From Hibiscus mutabilis (lineage: Eukaryota > Streptophyta > Magnoliopsida > Malvales > Malvaceae), in contig CM033732.1 in the NCBI GenBank assembly GCA_019671005.1, forward strand, positions 47,729,392-47,793,391: DNA of 64,000 nt, in the 5' to 3' direction. The notes under the pieces were generated by a model, which made no database searches, was not told the DNA's origin, and saw only the letters and a list, made by a program, of their open reading frames with translations. Of this stretch, positions 48,576 to 61,500 are shown one piece after another. The first letter of the stretch is position 1. Every line of letters begins with the position of its first letter. Position numbers and translations under genes: made by a program.

Positions 48576-49439
48576 AACAATGATATCCATCTGAATTTAC
48601 AAATAATATTATAAAAGTGGAGAGATTAAATTGTGTCAAACAATGATAGAAAAGTTAAATTGAAATTTTCAGCATAATAAAGGGACTAAAACTAAAATCA
48701 GACCCATTAGAATTGACTTTCATATTGAGCTGGTGCAGCCCACCACAAGTGGTAAGATATTTTGTCCAAAGCAACCCATTTTGGTCTGCCAACTAAAGCA
48801 ATGCCCAAATATGCTTCAAAATACTGGCAACATTAATCTACTCTTTTAAGTTTTCCAATCTAAGCCCTCTTTGATCTCATTTCATGAGCAGTTGTTGTTT
48901 TATTGCAGTTTTTAGGTACCCGTAATATGATTTTAAGATAATATATGTTTAATTTTTAGTAAAACTCACACGTACTTTGAAGACAAAACTATTCAAATTC
49001 GTATCTCTTACGAAGAATAACATTCCGTTTTCTATTGCGACCTTTCATGTGGTTCGTTTCATCGAAATTTATATAAACCATTATGATTAAAATTAATTTA
49101 TCATTTTCATTTTGAGATTTGAATCTAAGAACGCAAAGTTTTCGAAGAACTATTTTGTAACACTAAAGGAAAACTTCGTTGGCTCTTCGATTGTTATTAT
49201 TGATATAAGAACAATATGACTAAATTACAAGGACTTGAAATGATAAGTTATATGTTTAGTCAATGTACTTTAATTTCGTCAATTTCAGTAATTGTAATTT
49301 TTTAAAAATAAATTTGAAGTCTGGGTCCTGATTCAAATGATATAAGAGCCAATGAAGTTTTAAAGTCCTTGTAATTTACAATCTAAATCCATAACTTACC
49401 CATAATACAGAGCTAATGAACTGATACTCGAGAATATTA

Positions 49440-50050
49440 TAATTTGGCCCTCATTCAGTGAATTGCATCACACGTCCTCAAACTATGCCCTCATTCTAAT
49501 TTGGTCCTTAAACTTTTGAATATTCAAGTTTCATCCCCAAACAAACTATGACTCTCATTTTAATTTGGCCCCTAAACTTTTGAATATTCAAGTTTCATCC
49601 CCAAACAAACTATGATCCTCATTTTAATTTGTCCCCTAAACTTTTGAGTGTTCCAATTTCTTCCCCAAACTATGACCTTCATACTAAATTAGTCTCGAAA
49701 CTTTTGGATATTTCAATTTCGTCCTCAAATTATCAACTACGACACATCATATTATTACATAATACACATAAATATTTACATGAAAATAAAAAAAAACTTA
49801 TAATGATTTTATTGACACGAGATATGCTTAGCATATATTGATAATTTAGTGATGGAATTAGAATGTCCAAAAGTTTGAGGATCAATTTAGACTAAGAATC
49901 ATAGTTTGAGGATGAAATTGAAACGTTCAAAAGTTTGAGGGCAATTTAAATCGAGAATCATAGTTTGAGAATAAAATTGAAATGTTTAAAATTTTAAAGA
50001 CAATTTAAAATTAAAGTCATAATTTACGGGCGTGTGGTACAATTAACTCT
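49440..50050. mobile_element. Large foldback element with 64-75-base direct repeats in each arm
   Basis: The left arm repeats CTAAACTTTTGAATATTCAA and GTTTCATCCCCAAACAAACT with only small changes at 49510-49575 and 49570-49640, then a more diverged third unit. The right arm carries the inverse words (AAAGTTTGAGGATCAATTTA, CATAGTTTGAGGATGAAATT) at 49870-50000. The ends are roughly ATTTGGCCCTCATTC and its inverse. No coding capacity. Confidence 0.6.
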
Positions 50051-50159
50051 TGAATACTTCCATGAAAAGAAGTTTGCTCTCTTTATTACACCAACTAATC
50101 GATTCAACTTAACATCATCTTTTATGTCATCAAGATCTTACGAATGTAATGGATATTAG

Positions 50160-50480
50160 TGGGGATCTAGTTTCATAAAAATATGAAAAATTAGAATGTG
50201 GTCCTTCAAAATTTTCAAAAAATAATAATTTGCTTTCCTAAAAAATTTTAGTTTTTTTTTTATCAAGTTTCAATTTTTTAAAAAAATATTTTTAATTAAA
50301 TCATCTCCCATAGTTTTTAAATATTCCTATTAAGTTTCGTAAGATTATTAAAATTTTAGCTAGACCCTGGATTATTTGAAAAATATAAATTAAACCCTTT
50401 AAAACTTTCAGTTTAAGCCTTTAAATCTTTAAAAAATTTATGTTGCTTCCTAAACTCTTTCATCAAGTTCCACCACTGAG
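50160..50480. repeat. GGGGCGGAACTA-type dispersed repeat, long form
   Basis: Same order of blocks as 14295-14612; ends CAAGTTCCACCACTGAGG. A TA microsatellite follows at about 50500-50518. Confidence 0.45.
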
Positions 50481-52327
50481 GCTGTGATAATTATAATGAT
50501 ATATATATATATATATATGATATTTTTTCTTTAATGTTATTAGAATACAAATTAATATCAATTATTAGTTGATATAACAAGATGAGACGTTAAATTTATT
50601 TGCATCAGTGGTTTAAATCTTGTTGTTGTAAATGGAATAAACTATATTGAGAGGGTCATTTCATAGTTGACCTCTGCAATACTCCATCCGAATTAATTGA
50701 CGAATTAGTTGAATATCAATGGTTATAAAAACGAATATTGATTTTTTTTAATTTTTTCTTCACATTTAAGGTTTTTACTCTTTTGTGCATTTAGGATTGT
50801 TTTTTTTAATAAAACAAGGTGGCAATTGAGTATGCCCACATATAAAACCACCTAAGACCAAAATAATGATGTGTTAATTACAAACAAACCCACATTACAT
50901 GAATAAACAGAGAAAACAAAATCTAACAATTGGACTAAAACCGAGAAATTCTAATGAGTAAAAATAACTATTTTTGAGCAAATAATACTAGAGAGACTAA
51001 ATTTTCACAGAAACAGAGAATACAGGGATTATCTCTACAATTTGACCTATAATTTTCCTCCAATAATTGAAAGACTATGACTTCAATGATTTTCCTTCTT
51101 ATAATTACAATTTACTCAAATGCTTCTGTTAGTCCCTATACTAGGCATACGTTGTGAATTTAATTCATATATTTTAATTTGGTCCTTTTTAATCATAGAG
51201 TATTCAGATTTTGAATTTTGATTGACCTAAATGAAAATTACAAAGTCTATTAAGTCAAATTCTATATTAACTTTTGTAAAATTTAAGGTTAAATTCAAGT
51301 TGGGATATTCTTGGACAAACATGAAATGTGTTAGTTAGTCGCATGTATAAGCTCAATTCGGCCTATAAGAATGAAATTCGTTTACTTTTTTTTACCTTTT
51401 ATATGTCCAATCAATAATTTTATATCACGTATATTATTAATAAAACATAAACAAATAATATAACAATAAAAAATAATTATTAATATAAATGATATAAAAT
51501 TATTAATAAAACATATAGAGTAGCACAGAAAAATAATATACGAATTTCGTTCGACCTATAAAACATCATTAGAATCAAAACTTATGAATAGATTAAACAA
51601 TAACCTCAATTTTCACATTTTAAATATTGAATCTCTTTTCTAGGTTAAGCCGCCGTCACTTTTTTTTTCATTCTCGGGTGATTTTCATGGCCGACGGTAG
51701 TATCAGTTTTAGTACCGGTGGTTGACTCTCGATCACCTTCTTTTATTTACCTTATTTTATTTATTTATTTCGTATTTTTTGTTTTAATCCTTTTAATTAA
51801 TTTATTTTGTCTTTATAATACGTTTTTCTCTACTTTTTAATATGTATTTTTTGTCTTTTGGCATTTTTTTGCTATTTGTTTTTCTTTTAATGTTGGATTT
51901 GACATCGCCACTACTGATTAAGATGACGAACTTTTGATTATCCTGTTGATCTCCCTGCTTTGGACCCTCGAACTGGATCTAGATGCAAGTTTAGTCACCG
52001 CTCTTGTTTCGCGATTGAGTTGTGGTAAAAAAACGTGTTGTCAACGTGCCCCAATTTTGTAATATGCATTTTTAATGTTGTTTGTCGATGATTTTACCTT
52101 TTTCGTCGAACTTTAATGATGTTTTGTATCTATTTTGTTTCGAATCTTTAAATTAAATTTTTACCTTTTTCTTTCTATAGTCATGTTTATGATTTTAAAA
52201 CGTTAATTTTTCATATTAAAAATTTATTTGGTTCTAATTTGACATTGTAAACTTTTATCTTAATTTTTTTTCTCTTTTAATAAAACTGACGTACTTGTAT
52301 TAAAATACCCCTCAATTTTCACTTGTG

Positions 52328-52335
52328 AATATAAA
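52328..52335 (+). promoter_or_regulatory. TATA box of the copper amine oxidase gene
   Basis: ATATAAAT lies 42-49 bases before the ATG at 52377. An ATG at 52335 is in the same frame but abuts this box, so it would be upstream of the expected transcription start; this supports the 52377 start. Confidence 0.55.
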
Positions 52336-52376
52336 TGTTAAAACCCACTAGACTAGGCAGTAGACAAGGAACAACA

Positions 52377-55300
52377 ATGGCTCACTCATTAAAAATCTTC
52401 TTCTTCCTCCTTTCAACTGTCTCCATTATTCCCTCATCCCACCACCAACACCCACTCGACTCATTAAACCCAAACGAGTTCATCCGAGTTCAAGCCATTG
52501 TTAATCAATCATACCCTTTCTCCCACAACAACTTGACCTTTCAATACATAGGCTTAAACGAACCAGACAAACAAGCTCTCATTTCATGGCTAGAGACAGT
52601 AAACAACCTCCCCACTCCACCACCACCACCTCGCGAGGCCTTCGTCATTGGGCGTATAAACCACAAAACACACGAACTCATCGTGGATTTATCGCGCGAC
52701 GAGATTGTATCCGACCGAGTTTACAAAGGTAACGGATACCCTTTACTCACTTTCGAGGAACAGAATGGTGCGAACCGGCTGGTGTTCGAGTTCGCACCGT
52801 TCTTGGCCTCGATAGCCAAGAGAGGGCTCAAGGTTGAGGAGGTGGTTTGTGGGAGTTTCACGGTAGGATGGTTCGGGGAGACGAGGAAAACCGGAAGGAT
52901 TGTTAGGGTTATGTGTTATTACTTAGATGGGACTGTGAATTTGTACATGAGACCGATTGAGGCCATTACCGTGACAGTTGATCTCGAAGCTATGAAGGTC
53001 GTACATTTTAAAGATCGGTTAATGGTGCCGGTGCCGAAAGGCGACGGGACCGATTACCGAGAGTCGCGGCAAAAGCCGCCTTTCGGGCCGGAGTTGAAGG
53101 GAATCACGGTTGTGCAACCGGACGGTCCTAGCTTCACCATTGATGGAGGCAGAGTTAGGTGAGTTACAGTGATGAATTGATCAACTTTGACTATTTTTAT
53201 TTATTTATTTTGTCTCTAGTTATTGAATTATTAGCCAAATAGAAATGCAGCCGTAATGTCTTGGTTAAATTATGATTTGGATCCTTTCACTATGCTTAAA
53301 TTTAGGATTTAGTTTCTTGTACTTTTGTTATGCATAGTTCTATCTTCTATTTTTACAATGTTATTAATTAGTCCAAATAATTACTGTTGTTTTATTTTAT
53401 TTTTCGGCTGCCATTCTTTGGAATTATTAGCCAAATAGCAATGATGTTGTTGTATCATACATATATTCTATATAGGGGTGAGTATTTGATCGAGTCAAAA
53501 TTTTGAGTTAGTCGAATTGACGAGTTCTATTTTATAACTAATATTTGAAATTTTTTCTAGTCGAGTTATTTAAATTTCTATTTAAATTTAATTGTAAAAC
53601 TAATTAATTCAATTTAAACGACTTTCTATAACAATATACGATATACATATATATATATTTTTCATATGTGATATACTTATATCTGGAAGAGTCGAGGGAC
53701 TTGACTTAAACTTAAAAATTGATCCCCTAATTACTAAAAATTTCAAGTTATCCATGTATCATTTTATAACTCAATCCTTATTTGAAACTTTTTTAGTCGA
53801 GTCGAGTTTTGCTAACTATATTTTGCCAAATTCAAGCATACTAGAGGGACCAAACCTACAATTTGACCATGTTTTTAGTCAAGTTTACTTAACACAAAAT
53901 TGTCCGATTGGGGACTTTGTCTAGGTGGGCCAATTGGGATTTTCACGTAAGTTTCGATGCTCGTGTTGGTCCAATCGTATCCTTAGCAGCCGTATACGAC
54001 ACCGAGAAGCAGCAATTCCGGAGGGTGATGTATAGAGGATTTGTATCGGAGCTCTTCGTACCGTACATGGATTTAACAGAAGAATGGTACTACAGAACAT
54101 TTTTTGATGCCGGGGAATATGGATATGGTCTATGTGCAGTGCCACTTGAGCCGCTGAGGGACTGCCCTGCAAATGCGGTTTTCAAAAGCGCATTCGTCGC
54201 CGGCCGAGACGGGATGCCGATCGAGATTCCTAATGTTTTCTGCATCTTCGAACGGAATGCCGGCGATGTAATGTGGCGGCACACCGAGACTATGATTCCG
54301 TCAGGGTTGGTATGTCGATTTTTCCCTCAACTTAAAAGGGTCAAATTATGGTTTTGGTCCCTATATTATGCTAAAAATTTAGTTTAGTTTAGTTGTTCTT
54401 TAAACTGATATAATTTGATCTTCTTAATTTTATAATACTATTAGTTAGCCCAAATTGTTAGGATATGAGATTTTGGCATGCCAAATTTTCACTAATATTA
54501 AAAAGGTCAAATTATGGTTTGGTCCCTATACAATACTAAAACTTAGGATTTAGAATCTTATTTTAATTTCGTATAATTTGAAAAAAAATTCTACTTTCAT
54601 AACTAGTATGTCAAACTTATTATGCTAAAAATTATGGTTAACCTCGAAATTTTGGTACGTCAAACTTTCACTAATTTTAAACGATGAAATGATAAGTTTT
54701 GGTCCCAATATTATGCTAAAAATTGGAGTTTGATCCATCTACTTATTTTGAGATAATATGATCTTTTTTTATTTTTTATAATGTTATCAGTTGTTTAAAT
54801 CGTTAATACCCTTAACTATGCCCTTTAAAAGTTAACGTTGCTAACAATTGGAACAACTAATAACACTATATATAGTCAAAGGACTGATACTATAATTTTA
54901 CCAGTTTTAAAAAAATTGTAATTTTATTAATTTTAGGTGAGGATACGGAAGGAGTATTTATGGGATATTAATGGCTTTGTTGCAGATTACCGAGGTTAGG
55001 CCTGATGTTAGCCTGGTAGTGAGGATGGTCTCAACTGTGGGTAATTATGACTACATCAATGACTGGGAATTCAAGCAGATTGGCTCCATTAAACTCACTG
55101 TAAATCACATTTATCCCTCACTCTAACAATTTTCTTGGTGCATTATTTTTTAGGGAGAACTTTCGATTCAGTCGAGTCAAAAAATTGAGTTAATCGTGTT
55201 GACGTGTCATATTTTATAACTCGAACTTTATTTAAATAAATTTTCAGTCGAGTTTATGAAATTTGGGTCGAGTCAAATTGAGTGGTCTGAGTTTTTGATG

Positions 55301-56723
55301 AAATTTAATTATAAACATTTATAATGTTAGGGTACTAATAGTTTCGATTTAAACGGCTTTTTATAACCATACACGATGTACATTTACATTTCTTCATTTT
55401 TTATATGTCATATACATATATCAAATAGAATTAAGGGACTAGACTTGACCTTGAAAATCGATCCAGTAATTATTAAAAATTTCTGATTATTCGAAGTTTC
55501 ATTTTATAATTCAAATTTCATTTGAATTTTTTTTGATTCAGGTCGAGCTTATGAAATTATGATTCGAGTAATATTGAGTCGAGTCGAAAATTTTAATTTT
55601 TTTATAATGAAGTCGAGTTTTGCTCACCATGATTGTTTCCATTGTTTTTCTCTTAAAATGGTCACTTTGTGAACAGGTTGGGCTATCTGGGTTACTAGAA
55701 GTAAGGGGCACAAAGTACACACACAAGGACCAAATACATGAGGAAGTTTATGGCACATTGCTAGCTGAAAACACAATAGGTGCACACCATGACCATTTCC
55801 TCACCTATTACCTTGACCTTGATGTGGATGGTGAACCCAACTCGTTTGTGAAATCCAAATTGCAGACGGTTAGAGTGAATGACCAGAGCTCGCCCCGGAA
55901 GAGTTATTGGAAGGTTGTTAGCGAAACAGCTCAAACCGAGTCCGATGCCAAAATAAAACTCGGGTCGGACTCGGCCGACCTCTTGGTTGTGAACCCTAAT
56001 AGGAAAACTAAAATGGGTAACTTCGTCGGTTACCATTTGATCCCGGGACGGGTCGCCAGTCCGCTTTTGACCGACGATGATTATCTGCAGATTCGAGGAG
56101 GCTTTACCAAGTACAATGTGTGGGTTACACCGTATAACAAGTCTGAGAAATGGGCAGGGGGAACGTATGTTGATCAGAGCAGGGGAGATGACACTTTGGC
56201 TACATGGACCAGCAGGTATATTGTAGGGTCTGGTTATGTTTTTAGGTCCCTTTATTATACTGAAATACTGAAATTTGATGTTTAACCCTCTACTTTAATT
56301 TGATTTAACTATCTTAAGCATTTAACTTGTATGTAAATTTATTATTTGTCGAACATAGTTAACTGGATTTTCACATGGCTCTAATTGTGTGATCGAATTA
56401 ATGATGTTATCACTCGGAACCTGTAAATAACATTATAACAGAGAAAAAAGTGAAGGGACTAAAAATCAAAATAAGACCATTTAAGTTGTTATAAATGTTG
56501 ACTAGTGGTTTAATTTTGCAGGAATAGAAGAATAGAGAACAAGGACATTGTATTATGGTACACATTAGGTTTTCATCATGTACCTTACCAAGAAGACTTC
56601 CCTTTGATGCCGACTATAAGCACCGGATTCGAGCTCCGGCCGGCCAACTTTTTTGAGAACAACCCGGTGCTTAAAGTGAAAGCTTCTAACATCAATATCA
56701 GGTGGCCTAATTGCTCCATATGA
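52377..56723 (+). CDS. Copper amine oxidase (primary amine oxidase), secreted type
   Basis: Oxidises primary amines such as putrescine to aldehyde, ammonia and hydrogen peroxide. Exons 52377-53158, 53925-54309, 54986-55099, 55677-56215 and 56522-56723 join in frame into 673 residues. The start gives a signal peptide (MAHSLKIFFFLLSTVSII), so the protein is probably apoplastic; the C-terminus WPNCSI has no peroxisomal SKL-type signal. Catalytic parts are all present: Asp322 in FFDAGEYGYG (general base), Tyr410 in VGNYDY (TPQ cofactor precursor), His465 and His467 in AHHDHF and His626 in GFHHVP (copper ligands). Spacing agrees with the lentil enzyme (300, 387, 442, 444, 603) with a shift of 22-23. 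Introns 1 and 3 each contain a hAT-like MITE, and intron 2 has several copies of a GGTCAAATTATGGTTTGGTC repeat. Looks functional. Confidence 0.93.
53473..53822. mobile_element. hAT-like MITE, copy 2, in amine oxidase intron 1
   Basis: Starts TAGGGGTGAGTATTTGATCG; internal blocks GACTTTCTATAACAATATACG and GAGGGACTTGACTTAAACTT match 55151-55631. The right end (TCGAGTTTTGCTAACTA) is decayed, so the boundary is approximate. Confidence 0.6.
54340..54800. repeat. Three diverged copies of a GGTCAAATTATGG repeat in amine oxidase intron 2
   Basis: Copies begin near 54347, 54507 and 54680 with GGTCAAATTATGGTTTGGTC-like words followed by CCTATANTATGCTAAAA. Related single copies lie at about 42720, 53270 and 58160. 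Element class unknown. Confidence 0.5.
55151..55631. mobile_element. hAT-like MITE, copy 3, in amine oxidase intron 3
   Basis: Starts TAGGGAGAACTTTCGATTCA and ends TCGAGTTTTGCTCACCA, a rough inversion of the TAGGGGTGAG-type start. Same internal blocks as copy 2. It ends 45 bases before exon 4. Confidence 0.6.
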
Positions 56724-56847
56724 AGCTTGTGACAATGAATTTGTTTGGACGTCAATCAATGTTAGAAACATGCCAAATCCTTGTCTATTTTATGATGTTG
56801 GGTATTCAAATTACAAACAAACAACATTAAATAAGATGTTGCAGCTT

Positions 56848-57471
56848 TTACAGATCATAGACCTGCTTGCCAGTAAACTTGACCTCAATAGGGCTAACAT
56901 TCTTCCCAATGCTCCTAAAGTTCTACCCCACGCCTTGTCGACCAGGGTTCACTTTCTCAGGGTAGACCCCATCTTTGGGGTGCAAGTATTGAACCTCACC
57001 ATTAGGGAATACCCTGTAAAATTGGTACTTGATCTTGTACTTGGACCTAAGCCTAGTCCCCAGAGCCAAGCACTGCTATTTCCTAGCCAACTTGAGCAGG
57101 TTCGGGCCTTGTCTCATGATGGCTGCACCGCCCGTCGGCATCTCGAATATTTGTTCCTTGGGTGACTCCCATGTGATTACATAGAACTCTTCCACTTGCG
57201 CCTTGCGTAAAAGCCCACCCGTGCTTTTTCGACAATGGGGTGTTCAGGTCAAGCTCGGGTGGGTGAAGCCAACTGAGGCTTCTTTTGTGGTGGTAGTCAA
57301 CTCGGATTTCTCTTCTGTTGTTTCGGCCTTGATGGTGGTACGTTTTGGGGGCTTGAAAATGGGGAGTTTTGAGAGCGACGATTTCTTCCATGGCACGGCG
57401 GCTCAATTGCCGATTTTCGGGGCATGGAGGGTTGTCGGAGTTAAGAGGGAGGCTTGGGTTGCCATTGCCAT
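56848..57471 (-). pseudogene. psaD: Photosystem I subunit II (PsaD) pseudogene
   Basis: Derived from the nuclear gene for PsaD, the stromal subunit of photosystem I that docks ferredoxin. Starting at MAMATQASLLTP (transit peptide), homology continues through STGGLLRKAQVEEFYVITWE, SPKEQIFEMPTGGAAIM, GPNLLKLARK, SKYKIKYQFYRVFPNGEVQY, LHPKDGVYPEKVNPGRQGVG and SIGKNVSPIEVKFTGKQVYD to TAA at 56848. It is broken by a frameshift in the transit peptide (early TGA), frame disruption around the ELDLNTP region, a TAG in place of Glu after LARK, and another TAG after GRQGVG. The length, 624 bases, is close to an intact gene. Higher-plant PsaD genes usually lack introns, so this cannot be told from a processed copy by structure; no poly(A) tract is obvious. 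It lies tail-to-tail with the amine oxidase, 124 bases apart. Confidence 0.9.
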
Positions 57472-57479
57472 TGATATTA

Positions 57480-58550
57480 GGTGGTGTGATATTAGTGTTT
57501 TTTGGTGATGAAAATTTGGTTTTGTTGGGGATGATCAGATTAGAAAATGGACCATAGAGAATAAAGTGGTGGAAATGTTTGGTAATGGATAAGGTGAGAT
57601 TTGTTGGACCAATTTGAGTATGTGATTTTGATACTTAGGCTTAGCCATACCTCACCCTTTTGTCTGTTTAAGCTTTTCATATATTTTTAGAACCCTTTGA
57701 TCAGTCTATGTGGTAAAGGGTAAAATATTCCCCTTAAATAACTCGAGTCCAAAATAGTTAATACCTTGTAATCAGATTAAAATGCTAGAAAACAATATAT
57801 TTTTCTCGTTTAATTCTGTCCCTAGTCCTTGTACTCTTTAGACTTTTAAAATTTAGCCCCACTACTTCTATTTCTGGGGATTTAAATCATCTATGGACTA
57901 TGTGTCTGATTTGAAAATTAGAATTCAATTGAGATCATTGTTAATGGATTTCTGTTAAGTTTGAATATGCGACCTTTTGATATTCAAATGTCTAATTTGA
58001 AAAATCAATCTTCAAGTGATAATGCATATTCAAATTCAGCAGAGGTTAGTAATCAATGTTATCAAATGGATTTTGATTTTTGAATCAAATAAGAAGAGGG
58101 ACTAAATTTTAAAAGTTTGAAGGGTACAGAGATTGGAGGCATAATTAGACTTTTTTTTTATTTGGTCAAATTTTGGTTTAGTTCCTCCACTATACTCAAA
58201 TTCAGGATTTAGTCTTTATATTTTAATTCAATATAATTTGGTCTATGTTTTATGTCATGAACAAGGTTATAAGAACTCATCAATCTCCAAACAAGCAAAA
58301 TCCGAGTAGATGAGAGCGATAAATCAGTATGCACAGAAACATTGCGTGCCGTGCAAGAAACGGCAAAAAGAAAAGGAAAAATAAAACAATTATTTTCATT
58401 GATTTTCAATCACCAACCAAATTATCAGTGATCATCTATTTCTATGGAGAGCTAGAACTTTGTCAATAAGGCTATATGCACAAAGCACCAAATGGCATGC
58501 CAAAGCAATGATAGTAAGGTAGGAAGAATTTACAGCTGCTATATCGAGTT
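57480..58550. other. Intergenic gap between PsaD pseudogene and TVP38-like gene
   Basis: AT-rich, no gene. 57775-58140 is a pair of loosely inverted blocks (TCTGTCCCTAGTCCTTGTAC against GTACAGAGATTGG), probably a foldback MITE. 58160-58250 is a copy of the GGTCAAATT-type repeat. From about 58260 on is likely 3' UTR of the next gene. Confidence 0.45.
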
Positions 58551-61500
58551 TTAATTTCCGCGACTGCTGCTGTCACCGGGGTTTATTTTTATTGTAAAAG
58601 GCTGGTGAAGATCCAGAGGTTCTTCACCAAAAACGGGCAATTCTGGCGATGAGCCTCCGATGATGCTTTCTACATCCTCACTTTCGGCTAGAGCATTGTC
58701 CAGAGCCGTTTTCGCGACTTTAGTCACACAAATCATTAGAACCACTGCATATAAATCAACAATACAAATGTCAAAATGTTGTGAATATAGGCTGTTCGGG
58801 TTGGTATGTGCCTTGCCCGAATGGTATTGGACAAAGGACTTCTAGAAGTCCTAGGGCACGGCACGGCTCGGCTCAACCCGGATCATGGATACCTCTACCA
58901 TGTTTTATTCACAAATGGCTGCTACTTACCAGACACAACAAGGCTCACTATGAGAAATGCCTGCATTCATAAAAAGTAAAAACATGGATAAGAATATATG
59001 ACATAAATGACATGAAGCAAGTTAAGTATCTTTATTATCCTAATCGGGATTGCCGAATGCAAACAAGAAAATGTACAAAGGTTCATCTTGATGCCTGTCA
59101 AAGGAAAGAATCCTACAGAAAAGTAACTAGAAGTACATTTTCCTGGTCAAAAATGTACCTCGGTTCAAATCGTTCTAAATGAAAAGAAAAAAAAATGACA
59201 TGGTATATAAACTATAAACAATAACATAACATACCCAACGACCGGTTGAAAACTGATTCAATCCATGTGTCACATCAGAAAGATCCTTAAGTGTTGTTCC
59301 GACGTATACTAAAGCAACGGTTATTGGCTGCAACAGAACACAAATCTCAATGCTAAATCCCTGGTATAACAAAATACCATAAACAAATATCATTGGAAAG
59401 AATGTCGGGAAGGTTATATAGATGCCGTACCACCATCCCTAACCAGGAGGCCAGTATGTATTCTCCAAATGAGATGGGGGTCACAGACAACAGATAATTC
59501 AACACACTGAAAGGGACTAAAGGTGCAAGTCGGAGCAGCAAAACAATCTGTCCAATAACAGAAGAAAGAAGTTTAGAAATCCGACAGAATTTTCAGCAGT
59601 TAATGAAACGATCAATCCAAATAACTAGACTGCCTATCTTGGGAGTTGTAATGTTAAAACTAACTACACGTGGTAATTTTAGCCACTCACATCATGCGAC
59701 TTAGTTTGAACAAGGAGAAGGAATATATATTGCTTATTTTGAATAGGTGTTATTTTTTACTTGAGTTTTTACTCGTCTTTCTAGTTTCAAGTTTAGATCT
59801 GTACTAATTCTCCTTTATGTTATGACAAACTATTTGAAAGCTCATGTAATAATTAAGCTTTTCCATGTGTTAATACTCATATAACCAAACGTAGCATAAA
59901 TGTTATTTACACCAAATACCAACAAATCATATAAATTTAGGAAAATAATATGAAGCATTCAAACCTTAAAGCCAGATCTATGTATTGCAATTGCTACTGA
60001 CTGGAACTGAGGATAATCTTTCAGCTTCGAAACAACCAATGATCTCCCAATCTGTACAAAAGCAGCATAATTCTAATGAGATGAAAATTGAATGAGACAC
60101 GCCAAAATTAAATACGAAGCTTAGTGAAAAGAGATATTTAACACATCGATGAGTTGTTTTTTTTTCCAATGAAAGGTAAAGAGGTAAGATATAACACTGA
60201 GAGTTCCGTAAGAAATTAACGAGCATACTGTTTTGCCTAGAAGGAATGCTGCTCCTGCACCAAGAATTGCACCAATAGAATCTGAAATGAAGCCCACAAG
60301 CAATCCAAAAAGATAACCGCCACCAAGCTGAAGAATAAAACACGGTGCCTTGTAATGTTAAAACCTTATTTATTTCTCATTTAATGTTTGGAAGGAGATT
60401 TTTCAATGCACAGGTGCATTGCGGAGTAAAATACACCAAATAACAATAAGCAATCGAATAAGAAAGGTCACAAATAAATAAGAAAACAAGTTAAAAGATC
60501 ACAGGGTAAGTTTAATTTCACATTGATTGTAGCAATGCAAGTGAATCATAATTCATAGATTACTTCCCTCTAATAAATGGGAAACAAAATTAAAGGTAAG
60601 AAATGCTTCTCTTTTACTTGTCCGATAGGTAGAATAGGTTTTAACAAGTCAAGTGAACAATTGCTTATCAGATTCAGATACTTAGAGATGGCACTAAAAT
60701 TAACAGATGACTAACTCTAGCAGATTGACCAACGGCTGCCTAAAAGAGCCGCACACAATAATTTGCATAAAGAATTAACTGGAATTACTGACATGCTTTG
60801 CATCCAAAATCAGTAGATAAAGTTAATTTACACTGTTTGGAGTATTGGACACCATATCTACTGCACATAAGACAACCACTAAGAAGGAATGCAAGAATTA
60901 GGATCACTCCAGATACCACAAAGATGGACAAACGAATCGATAAGTTAAAAGCGAAAATGGAAAAGGAAAAAGATTGCATGATGTTACGAAATGGTAATAA
61001 ATTTGGCCATATAAAAGCATCGGGACAGGAGTTTAAAGCTCACAGTAAGCACTGAAGCTGGAACAGCCAAGATTGTCAGAGGAATATAAGCGACAGCCCT
61101 GCGCATCAAGCAGGCAAAATGAGTTGCAGGCAAAAAAAAATCCTAATACATCGCAGTCCAAGTCATTTAGAGCCGTTCGATTCACCAGCAAAGTGACAAT
61201 TATACATCCAAAAGCTTCAAATTTAGGGGTAGTCCACATAACAACAACAGGCTAAGATCGATAATAACTGAGGGGCATTCTATTCATTCAATGCTAGAGA
61301 ACACATACAGTCACATTGTTCCTATGTTTCACATAAACAAGATGATCCAGTTTCCATTTAGTCATACACAAACATATTACTAATGATATAAGATTAAATC
61401 AAAACAACAAACTTTCAACTCGTACCAGGTTTGACAAAGTCTCAAAAACAATTCAAATTAGACTACGTAGATTAAATATTACAACAATTAGTACAAAAAA

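Larger units (their letters stand above)
42570..52320. other. 9.7-kb gene-poor region
   Basis: No gene supported. Named elements are listed separately. 42720-43020 is one of several repeats opening AAATTATGGTTTTGATCCCT. 44085-44400 resembles 3480-3740 (GACCACCGACAAAC, GGCAGAGAAAG). 45690-46215 is rich in ACCCGA, AACCGA and CTCGA words like the ends of a non-autonomous DNA element. 46370-47620, 48580-49430 and 50500-51630 show only short AT-rich repeat debris. 51640-52030 is less AT-rich (GTTAAGCCGCCG, GGTGGTTGACTCTCG) but has no sustained frame. Confidence 0.55.

Noticed and set aside
52335..52376. Upstream ATG as start of the amine oxidase
   Set aside because: It overlaps the probable TATA box, and the 14 extra residues would precede a good signal peptide.
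57083..57406. 107-codon minus-strand frame beginning MSRRAMEE
   Set aside because: It is an off-frame reading of the PsaD pseudogene; the family sequence lies mostly in another frame.
56770..57508. Plus-strand frames of 131 and 101 codons downstream of the amine oxidase
   Set aside because: Antisense shadows of the PsaD pseudogene, with no homology of their own.
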